The notes beneath the pieces are model-generated. The model made no database searches and had not been told where the DNA came from. It saw only the letters and a list, made by a program, of their open reading frames with translations. Below are positions 1-5,042 of a DNA stretch of 5,042 bases, one piece after another. The stretch spans positions 1 to 5,042 of the forward strand of contig CAYNNG010000044.1 of NCBI GenBank assembly GCA_964398655.1. The letters run 5' to 3'. Source of the DNA: SFFI01 sp964398655. Lineage in GTDB: Bacteria > Bacillota > Clostridia > Saccharofermentanales > DTU023. The position numbers were made by a program, and so were the translations under genes. The first letter of the stretch is position 1; the number at the start of each line of letters is the position of its first letter.

Positions 1-11
1 CAGGATTTTCT

Positions 12-86
12 TGGCAGGGGAGACAGGATTTGAACCCGCAACCGACGGTTTTGGAGACCGTTGCTCTACCGTTGAGCCACTCCCCT
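12..86 (-). tRNA. tRNA-Trp, anticodon CCA, with encoded 3' CCA
   Basis: Read on the minus strand, this folds as a complete cloverleaf of 72 nt plus an encoded CCA tail (12-14). The acceptor stem AGGGGAG/CTCCCCT pairs at all 7 positions. The D stem is GCTC/GAGC, and the anticodon stem ACGGT/ACCGT closes the loop CTCCAAA, with anticodon CCA at 52-54. The variable loop has 5 nt. The T arm has loop TTCAAAT and two G-T wobbles. The A1-U72 pair and discriminator G73 (complement of position 15) fit known bacterial tRNA-Trp identity elements. It decodes UGG; nothing suggests UGA reassignment. Only 11 bp remain beyond it, so any downstream gene lies outside the window. In many Firmicutes tRNA-Trp sits just before secE-nusG, which is a guess here. 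No terminator is visible in the remaining bases. Confidence 0.97.
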
Positions 87-104
87 ATCTCTAAAACGCA
101 ACTT

Positions 105-133
105 ATGATAGCAAGGAAAAAATACTTAGTCAA
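105..133 (-). promoter_or_regulatory. Sigma-70/SigA-type promoter of tRNA-Trp
   Basis: On the minus strand a -35 box TTGACT (128-133) is separated by exactly 17 bp from a -10 box TATCAT (105-110). The -10 is preceded by TGC, giving an extended -10. Each hexamer differs from consensus at one position. Transcription should start near 97-99, about 11-13 nt before the mature tRNA 5' end at 86, which is a sensible short leader. The -35 region overlaps a small direct repeat, AATACTT at 121-127 and 133-139, of unknown meaning. Inferred from sequence only. Confidence 0.85.
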
Positions 134-161
134 ATACTTCTTTTAACTTTGGGGACATGTT

Positions 162-183
162 GCAATATGCCTAGGAGTATTGC
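162..183. promoter_or_regulatory. Imperfect 22-bp palindrome between divergent promoters, possible operator
   Basis: GCAATA (162-167) and TATTGC (178-183) are perfect inverted copies, and the centre CCTAGG (170-175) is itself a palindrome on the same axis. Only the two positions between each arm and the centre (168-169 against 176-177) break symmetry, so 18 of 22 bases are symmetric. It lies about 28 bp upstream of the tRNA-Trp -35 box and about 85 bp upstream of the plus-strand -10 box. This is the shape of a site for a dimeric helix-turn-helix regulator, but no regulator gene is in the window. There is no T tract on either strand, so an intrinsic terminator is unlikely. The rest of 134-266 shows nothing I can assign. 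Confidence 0.35.
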
Positions 184-266
184 TCTATCTACACATAAGA
201 TCCAGTAAGGCTTAGCCCTACAGCTCCGAGACTTTAGTGGGGATTAAGTGAGCTCGCTGCCCGCTA

Positions 267-275
267 TGCTATAAT
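267..275 (+). promoter_or_regulatory. Extended -10 promoter for the RNase HI-Nudix/ftsK operon
   Basis: TGC followed by a perfect TATAAT (270-275) forms a textbook extended -10 element. No good -35 hexamer occurs at 16-18 bp spacing (that stretch reads AAGTGA), which extended -10 promoters tolerate. Transcription would begin near 281-283 and give a leader of about 48 nt to the ATG at 330. This predicted start also argues against the in-frame TTG at 285 as the translation start, because that codon would have no leader for a ribosome binding site. Confidence 0.7.
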
Positions 276-329
276 TACAAAAGTTTGCGAACCGTGCCTA
301 GGATGGGCGGTAAGCTGCCAGGGAGTGCT

Positions 330-1490
330 ATGAAGTCTAAGCAAATTCGAGTAAAAATCTATACAGACGGTGCCTGTTCAGGCAACCCTGGGCCAGGTGC
401 CTGGGCTGCTATTTTAATTTTTGGGGAAATTGAAAAAGAGATTTCCGGCTTTGAAGAAGAAACTACGAATAATCGCATGGAGCTGCAGGCCTCGATTGAA
501 GGTTTAAAAGCCTTGAAACAGCCCTGCGCAGTTGATCTCTACTCTGATTCCGCCTATTTGGTTTCAGGCTTCAATAAGGGCTGGTTGAAGAACTGGCAGA
601 GAAAGGGCTGGCAGAATGCAGCTGGCAATCCTGTAAGTAACATTGACTTGTGGCAGGAGCTGCTCAGACTGTCCGACCAGCATGAAGTCACCTGGCATAA
701 GGTTAAAGGCCATGCGGATAATCCATATAATAACCGCTGTGATGAACTGGCCAGAAACCTCATTAAAGCTCAAAGGAGCTCGGGTTCTAAGCCTACGGCG
801 GAGGCTCCTCTTGAGTCTGCCCAAGCTTCCGGTACTGCGCAGGCATCAGCTGAAGTGGCTAAGCAGATAGGTAAGGTTGAAGAACCCAGTCCTAAGACCT
901 TGCCGTCGCCTCAAGTCCAGCATTTTGCCCGGCTGCATGAGGACATTATTGAAGACCAAAGTATTTTTCAGGGCCGTATCCTGGACTTTCACCACTATAA
1001 AATAAAAACTGCGGGTGGTCATGAAGCCTGGCGGGAAGTAGTCCATCATGGGGGCGGCGTAGGCATTGTTGCGCTCACCCCTGCGCGTGAGGTCCTCTTA
1101 GTGAGCCAATTTCGCCTGGCAGCTTCTCAAGTCCTTTTAGAAATTCCCGCGGGCTGCTTGGAGGTGAGGGAAGACCCCTTGGAAGCTGCCAAGCGTGAAC
1201 TAGAAGAAGAGACAGGCTACCAGGCGGCTAGCTGGCATAAGTTAGGTGAGTTTTTTGTTTCTCCGGGTTATACGGATGAAGTCATCCACGTTTACCTGGC
1301 TGATGACCTGAGCCTGGGTATGCAGAAGCTCGACCCAGAAGAATATCTCAACTTATCTGTAGTTCCTCTAGAGCAAGCTTTAGAAGACTGCCGAAACTTC
1401 AAGATCCACGATGCTAAGACAATCATTGGACTTTGCCTAGCCCAGGATTGGCTTAGCCGGAAGGGAGGAGGCTCAGGTGCCGAAAGCTAA
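330..1490 (+). CDS. RNase HI - Nudix hydrolase (ADP-ribose pyrophosphatase type) fusion protein
   Basis: A cytosolic protein of 386 residues with two enzyme domains. Residues 6-146 are a type 1 RNase HI, which cleaves the RNA strand of RNA:DNA hybrids. They contain the TDGACSGNPGPGAW motif, all catalytic positions (D13, E51, D73, H128, D138) and the basic handle around WLKNWQRKGW (85-94). Residues 147-200 are a linker rich in Ala, Ser, Pro, Glu and Lys. Residues 205-377 are a Nudix domain resembling NudF, which hydrolyses ADP-ribose to AMP and ribose 5-phosphate. The Nudix box runs from G275 to Y297 with E281, R289, E290, E293 and E294 in place. The following SPGYTDE (311-317) is typical of ADP-ribose pyrophosphatases. 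I chose ATG 330 because AGGGAG (320-325) lies 4 nt upstream and RNase HI homology begins there. The in-frame TTG 285 and ATG 303 would add a non-conserved tail. The 3' end overlaps ftsK by 14 bp. Domain identities are secure; the Nudix substrate and the reason for the fusion are not. Confidence 0.93.
   Translation: MKSKQIRVKIYTDGACSGNPGPGAWAAILIFGEIEKEISGFEEETTNNRMELQASIEGLKALKQPCAVDLYSDSAYLVSGFNKGWLKNWQRKGWQNAAGNPVSNIDLWQELLRLSDQHEVTWHKVKGHADNPYNNRCDELARNLIKAQRSSGSKPTAEAPLESAQASGTAQASAEVAKQIGKVEEPSPKTLPSPQVQHFARLHEDIIEDQSIFQGRILDFHHYKIKTAGGHEAWREVVHHGGGVGIVALTPAREVLLVSQFRLAASQVLLEIPAGCLEVREDPLEAAKRELEEETGYQAASWHKLGEFFVSPGYTDEVIHVYLADDLSLGMQKLDPEEYLNLSVVPLEQALEDCRNFKIHDAKTIIGLCLAQDWLSRKGGGSGAES
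1462..1470 (+). promoter_or_regulatory. Strong ribosome binding site that fixes the GTG start of ftsK
   Basis: AGGGAGGAG contains a near-perfect anti-Shine-Dalgarno complement 6 nt before GTG 1477. It lies inside the fusion gene and encodes part of the Lys-Gly-Gly-Gly run near that protein's C-terminus. The next in-frame ATG (1495) is 24 nt away, too far for this site, so GTG is preferred. Ribosomes finishing the fusion gene at 1490 would be next to this site, which suggests translational coupling. Confidence 0.85.
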
Positions 1491-4245
1491 GGCTATGCAA
1501 GAACTCGAACAGGAAGCTTCTCCCGCAGATGGATCTTTGCAGGCTTCAGGAGAGCAGGGTGACGCAAGAGACAAAAATTCTGAACTCTTAGCAATATTAT
1601 TGTTGGGCATTGCCCTGCTTTTGGGTTTTCTTCTCTGGGCGCCGCAAAGCCTGACGGGGGCTTTAGGAAGAGGCTTTTCCAGTTTTACTCAAGGTTTGCT
1701 GGGAACCTTTAGCCTGGCCCTGCCTATCTTGTTTGTGCTCTTGGCCGGAGCAGCCTACCTGCACAAGGCTGGGCCTTATAGAAGGCAAAAGAGTTTTTAT
1801 TTACTTATATTCCTTATCCTAAGTATAGGTTTATTATCGGTACTTAGTGTTGACCTATCCTTGGTAGAAGCTGCCAGCTTAAAGGAGGGCAGACATTCGG
1901 CTTGGGAGGCGGTAAAGCTTTACTGGCAGTCCGGCGGCAAACCTGGGCTTATTTCCCAAGGAGCCTGGTGGTCAGGCGGCTTAATAGGGAATATCCTGGC
2001 GGTAGGTCTCATTACCTTGGTAGGCAAAACCGGCAGCCTCATCATTTTCATCCCCATGCTTCTAGCCTTGGCAATATTGATCTTTGGTGTGTCCTGGAGG
2101 CAGACCTTTCTTAAGACAGCCAATGGCGTAAGCCGGACTAGGGAGGTCTTGGGCAACTGGGGTAAAGATGTATTGGAGAAAAGAAAGAATATGCATGAAG
2201 ACAAATCGGACAGAGAACATAAACTGATTTATGGAGCAGGCTCAGACTTTGACCAGTTGGATGAAGCTTCTCCGGCAAAAGAGGTGAGACCGCCGGCGCC
2301 CAAACCTGCCCCGCCTAAATTTTCTATTGAATTTCCGGAAGGCAATTGGCTCAAGGATGATTTTGGCAATCCTCCCGCTTTAAGTTATCCTGCCCAGCCC
2401 TTGACAGGCGGAATCCGCCCTCAAGAGCCCATGCAGCTTCATGAAGCTCGGCAAGATCTGGCTATACCCGCGGCTCCGGCAACCCCTGAAGAGGCTAATA
2501 TTCGCGCGGCCTTTATTCCCCTGAAAAATGAATACTTAATGTATGCGGAAAACCCCGCTGAGAACTCAGAAAATCAACAGGCGATTAGGCCCGCTCCCAG
2601 CTTGCCTGAGGCTCAAATAGCCAGCAGACCTGAGGAAGACTTAGCAGAGATCGCCTCGCGTATCCAAGAGGGTGAAGACAATTTGGGCGATGACGGCAGG
2701 GAAGACTGGGAAGATCGGTCTTCTGATACCGCAACTGGGAAGCAACTCCGAAAATTTAAGGCTGGCCAAACTAACATCTTCTCTAAATACCTTCCTCCGT
2801 CAAGTGACCTTCTGATTGCTGATGAACATGAGGGAGAGGCAGAAAATAAAGAAGAAATCCGCCTCCTAGGCGCCAAATTGGAGACCACCCTTCAGGACTT
2901 TGGGGTCCAGGCTGAGGTGGTGAACTTTATGACGGGACCAACCATTTCGCGCTTTGAAGTTAAACCCGGTCCTGGCGTAAAGGTTTCACGCATTGTAAAT
3001 CTCTCGGATGACATCGCCTTGGCCTTGGCAGCCTCCTCTGTGCGTATCGAGGCTCCTATACCAGGAAAATCCGCGGTGGGCATTGAGATCCCCAATAAGA
3101 AAACCCAGGCGGTTCGCCTGCGAAATATTTTGGAAAGTAAGGAGTTTAAGCACAGCAAGAGCTTAATTACGGCTGCGCTCGGACGTAACATTCAAGGTGA
3201 TCCGATCCTTTGCGACCTGTCTTCTATGCCCCACCTCCTTATTGCAGGTGCTACGGGTTCGGGTAAATCTGTCTGTATTAACTCTATCCTGATTTCTTTG
3301 CTCTACAAGGCTTCGCCGCAAGATCTCCGCTTGGTCATGATAGACCCTAAAGTGGTTGAGCTTTCGGTTTATAACGGAATCCCTCACCTAGAGACCCCGG
3401 TAGTTACTGATCCTAAAAAGGCTTATGGCGTTTTAGAGTGGGCAGTTAAGGAGATGGAGAGACGCTACCGACTCTTTGCTGATAATTCGGTACGTGACTT
3501 TAAAGCTTACAATGAACTTGTCCGCCAAGGGGCGGTAGAGGAGGGGGAACACCTACCCTACATCCTCTTGGTGATTGATGAACTCTCAGACCTCATGGCC
3601 ACTACCCCAACGGAAGTTGAAGATGCCATAGCCCGCTTAACCTCTATGGCAAGAGCCGCAGGTATCCACCTGATTATCGCCACGCAAAGGCCTTCTGTGG
3701 ACGTCATTACGGGCGTAATCAAGGCCAATATTCCTTCCCGCATCTCCTTTGCGGTAGCATCGCAAGTAGATTCCCGGACTATTCTTGATATGGGAGGAGC
3801 CGAAAAGCTGCTAGGCAAGGGCGATATGCTGTATTACCCGCAATCTGCCTCTAAGCCCTTGCGGGGTCAGGGCGCTTTTGTTACAGATGCCGAAGTGGAG
3901 CGCGTTGTTTCCTACTTGAAGGGGCTTTATAGTACAGACTATAACGAAGAACTACGAAAAGACTTGGAAAATGTAGGCAATCCTCAGATTAAATCGGGCT
4001 CCGCGGCCAATGATGAAGATGAGGAAGATGAATTGCTTTATGAGGCTCTGCGGACGGTAGTAGAAAGTGACTATGCCTCAGTTTCTCTGCTACAGCGGAG
4101 GCTGAATGTGGGCTATCCCCGGGCTGCCCGCATGGTCGACACCATGCATGAGAGGGGCTGGATTGGACCCTTTGAGGGAAGCAAACCGCGTAAGTTAACC
4201 ATAGGTAAGGATGAAGCTCAGGAAATCATTGAGCTAAACAGTTAA
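1477..4245 (+). CDS. ftsK: FtsK/SpoIIIE family DNA translocase
   Basis: A membrane-anchored hexameric ATPase that pumps double-stranded DNA at the division (or sporulation) septum to clear chromosomes. The 922 residues run as follows. Hydrophobic segments lie near 37-54, 73-95, 107-125, 166-183 and 186-206, a four- or five-pass N-terminal anchor. A Pro/Ala/Glu-rich linker spans about 208-437. The motor begins at YLPPSSDLL (438-446). Its alpha region includes GPTISRFEV (487-495). Walker A is GATGSGKS (591-598, K597) and Walker B is ILLVIDE (696-702). The family signatures ATQRPSVDVITG (735-746) and VASQVDSRT (760-768) follow, then LLGKGDML (778-785). A winged-helix gamma domain for DNA-orientation recognition occupies about 852-909 and ends in GPFEGSKPRK, as in SpoIIIE. 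It is longer than B. subtilis SpoIIIE (about 790 residues), mainly through the linker. Start GTG is set by the ribosome binding site at 1462-1470. SpoIIIE (sporulation) and FtsK (vegetative) roles cannot be separated from sequence alone. Confidence 0.97.
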   Translation: MPKAKAMQELEQEASPADGSLQASGEQGDARDKNSELLAILLLGIALLLGFLLWAPQSLTGALGRGFSSFTQGLLGTFSLALPILFVLLAGAAYLHKAGPYRRQKSFYLLIFLILSIGLLSVLSVDLSLVEAASLKEGRHSAWEAVKLYWQSGGKPGLISQGAWWSGGLIGNILAVGLITLVGKTGSLIIFIPMLLALAILIFGVSWRQTFLKTANGVSRTREVLGNWGKDVLEKRKNMHEDKSDREHKLIYGAGSDFDQLDEASPAKEVRPPAPKPAPPKFSIEFPEGNWLKDDFGNPPALSYPAQPLTGGIRPQEPMQLHEARQDLAIPAAPATPEEANIRAAFIPLKNEYLMYAENPAENSENQQAIRPAPSLPEAQIASRPEEDLAEIASRIQEGEDNLGDDGREDWEDRSSDTATGKQLRKFKAGQTNIFSKYLPPSSDLLIADEHEGEAENKEEIRLLGAKLETTLQDFGVQAEVVNFMTGPTISRFEVKPGPGVKVSRIVNLSDDIALALAASSVRIEAPIPGKSAVGIEIPNKKTQAVRLRNILESKEFKHSKSLITAALGRNIQGDPILCDLSSMPHLLIAGATGSGKSVCINSILISLLYKASPQDLRLVMIDPKVVELSVYNGIPHLETPVVTDPKKAYGVLEWAVKEMERRYRLFADNSVRDFKAYNELVRQGAVEEGEHLPYILLVIDELSDLMATTPTEVEDAIARLTSMARAAGIHLIIATQRPSVDVITGVIKANIPSRISFAVASQVDSRTILDMGGAEKLLGKGDMLYYPQSASKPLRGQGAFVTDAEVERVVSYLKGLYSTDYNEELRKDLENVGNPQIKSGSAANDEDEEDELLYEALRTVVESDYASVSLLQRRLNVGYPRAARMVDTMHERGWIGPFEGSKPRKLTIGKDEAQEIIELNS

Positions 4246-4270
4246 CCCAGGGCCAGCTCCTGACGCTAAG

Positions 4271-4309
4271 CCCTAATTAATACCCAGCCGGGACCTTGAA
4301 CCCCTAATT
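4271..4309. repeat. Direct repeat CCCTAATT upstream of folD
   Basis: CCCTAATT occurs at 4271-4278 and again at 4302-4309, a 31-bp period that corresponds to about three turns of B-DNA. Both copies lie in the non-coding gap, and the second lies in the loop of the 4285-4320 hairpin. An 8-bp repeat in a short gap can arise by chance. If functional, it could be a pair of regulator half-sites on one face of the helix. Confidence 0.3.
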
Positions 4310-4320
4310 TGCTCCGGCTG
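4285..4320 (+). promoter_or_regulatory. Hairpin in the ftsK-folD gap, just before the folD ribosome binding site
   Basis: CAGCCGG (4285-4291) and CCGGCTG (4314-4320) form a perfect 7-bp GC-rich stem, extendable by one G-U pair, around a 22-nt loop. It ends 8 nt before the folD Shine-Dalgarno. No T run follows (next bases CGCAAGAAAG), so it does not look like an intrinsic terminator. It could be an mRNA processing or stability element, or could affect folD translation. The remainder of the 93-bp gap (4246-4338) shows no convincing promoter, so folD may be read through from ftsK. Confidence 0.4.
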
Positions 4321-4338
4321 CGCAAGAAAGAGGAATTT

Positions 4339-5042
4339 ATGGAAATTATCAAAGGTAAACCCATCGCCGATGAAATCAAGGCTAAAGTTGCCCAGGAAGT
4401 AGACCAGCTCAAGGCTGAAGGCAAACGCCTTCCCGGCTTGGCTATTGTGCGGATGAACGACGATCCAGCCTCTGGCACTTATGTTCGTAACATTAAGAAA
4501 GCTGGGGAAAAGGTAGGCTTCATTTGCACCGTTCATCAGTTGGACTTAGACCTCACGCAAGACCAGGTTCTGGCAGAGATGGAAAAGCTTAACCAGGATG
4601 ACACCGTGGACGGTATTATCCTGCAAATGCCCATGCCCAAACATATTGATGTTAAAACCATTACAGAAAAGATCGCTTTCGCTAAGGATGTTGAGGGTGT
4701 AACGGTTGTGAACGCTGGCAAACTTTTCGTGGGTGACAAGGGCTTTGTGCCCTGCACACCCCAGGCGGTTATGGAAATTCTGCATGCCATGCAGGTACCT
4801 CTGGAAGGCAAGCATGCTGTAGTCATTGGCCGTTCCAATGTGGTGGGTAAGCCAGTCTCTATTTTGCTGCAAAAAGACAATTGCACGGTAACCATGTGCC
4901 ACTCCCGGTCGCGGGACCTGCCTGCTCTGGCCCGCCAAGCCGATATTCTGGTTTGCGCGGTAGGCAAGGCTAAAATGGTCGACTCCAGCTACACTAACCC
5001 CGACCAGATTATTATTGATGTAGCGATCAATTTAGACGAAAA
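4339..5042 (+). CDS. folD: FolD-family methylene-tetrahydrofolate dehydrogenase/cyclohydrolase, 3' truncated by window, atypical active site
   Basis: FolD normally oxidises 5,10-methylene-THF with NAD(P)+ and hydrolyses the methenyl product to 10-formyl-THF, supplying one-carbon units for purines and formyl-Met. The first 234 codons are present; families are usually 280-290 residues, so roughly the last 50, including the expected PGGVGPMT region, lie outside. Start ATG 4339 follows AGAGGA (4329-4334) by 4 nt. Family landmarks are DDPASGTYV (41-49), LQMPMPKHID (95-104), GFVPCTP (135-141), the dinucleotide-binding VVIGRSNVVGKP (161-172), TMCHSRSRDL (185-194) and the IDVAIN strand (226-231). Y48 and Q96 match E. 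coli Y50 and Q98. However, I52 sits where the catalytic lysine (E. coli K54) is expected, E119 replaces D121 of KDVDG, and GVTVVNAG stands for the usual GFHPxNxG. Membership of the family is clear. Whether both activities remain, especially cyclohydrolase, is doubtful. Confidence 0.93.
   Translation, partial: MEIIKGKPIADEIKAKVAQEVDQLKAEGKRLPGLAIVRMNDDPASGTYVRNIKKAGEKVGFICTVHQLDLDLTQDQVLAEMEKLNQDDTVDGIILQMPMPKHIDVKTITEKIAFAKDVEGVTVVNAGKLFVGDKGFVPCTPQAVMEILHAMQVPLEGKHAVVIGRSNVVGKPVSILLQKDNCTVTMCHSRSRDLPALARQADILVCAVGKAKMVDSSYTNPDQIIIDVAINLDE

Noticed and set aside
1..11. Start of a gene downstream of tRNA-Trp on the minus strand, such as secE
   Set aside because: Only 11 bases are available, with no start codon or ribosome binding site to support it.
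285..329. Upstream in-frame starts TTG 285 and ATG 303 for the RNase HI-Nudix gene
   Set aside because: The predicted transcription start is near 281-283, leaving TTG 285 without a leader. Neither codon has a good ribosome binding site, and the added residues do not match RNase HI. ATG 330 has AGGGAG upstream.
2613..3191. Minus-strand open frames opposite the translocase linker and motor
   Set aside because: They are shadows of the ftsK coding sequence, with no motif or ribosome binding site support.
4248..4262. Possible terminator just after ftsK (CAGG paired with CCTG)
   Set aside because: The stem is only 4-5 bp and no T run follows, so it is too weak to call.
4296..4324. Possible folD promoter with a -35-like TTGAAC at 4296-4301
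   Set aside because: No -10-like hexamer lies 16-18 bp downstream; the bases there are GC-rich.
4536..4967. Long open frames on the minus strand, opposite folD (also 4546-4938)
   Set aside because: The plus strand here encodes a clear FolD with family motifs throughout. The antisense frames show no recognisable domain and overlap each other.

Overview
The window looks like an ordinary bacterial chromosome segment, most probably from a Clostridia-like Firmicute. The grounds are a SpoIIIE/FtsK-type translocase with a Firmicutes-style C-terminus, a strong purine-rich Shine-Dalgarno (AGGGAGGAG), use of a GTG start, moderate base composition, and a FolD whose sequence departs from the proteobacterial type. 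The lineage is an inference and I cannot name a genus. There are no mobile elements, CRISPR arrays or phage genes, and coding density is high.

Layout. A tRNA-Trp(CCA) gene lies on the minus strand at the left edge (12-86), with its own near-consensus promoter (105-133). A 243-bp gap (87-329) holds this promoter, a 22-bp near-palindrome (162-183) and a plus-strand extended -10 promoter (267-275) that faces away from the tRNA. The plus-strand genes follow: (1) a 386-residue protein (330-1490) that joins a complete type 1 RNase HI to a complete ADP-ribose-pyrophosphatase-type Nudix hydrolase; (2) a 922-residue FtsK/SpoIIIE DNA translocase (1477-4245), whose GTG start overlaps the fusion gene by 14 bp behind a very strong ribosome binding site; (3) a 93-bp gap with a hairpin and a short direct repeat; (4) folD (from 4339), cut off by the window end after 234 codons.

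How the genes may work together. The first two plus-strand genes are almost certainly co-transcribed and probably translationally coupled. They place an RNA:DNA-hybrid nuclease and a nucleotide-sanitising hydrolase next to a chromosome-segregation motor. folD may belong to the same transcript, because I see no convincing terminator or promoter in the gap.

Most unusual points. The RNase HI-Nudix fusion has an intact active site in each half. The FolD carries Ile and Glu where the family normally has its catalytic Lys and active-site Asp (E. coli K54 and D121). I see no evidence for a larger undescribed multi-gene system; these two proteins are the items worth following up.
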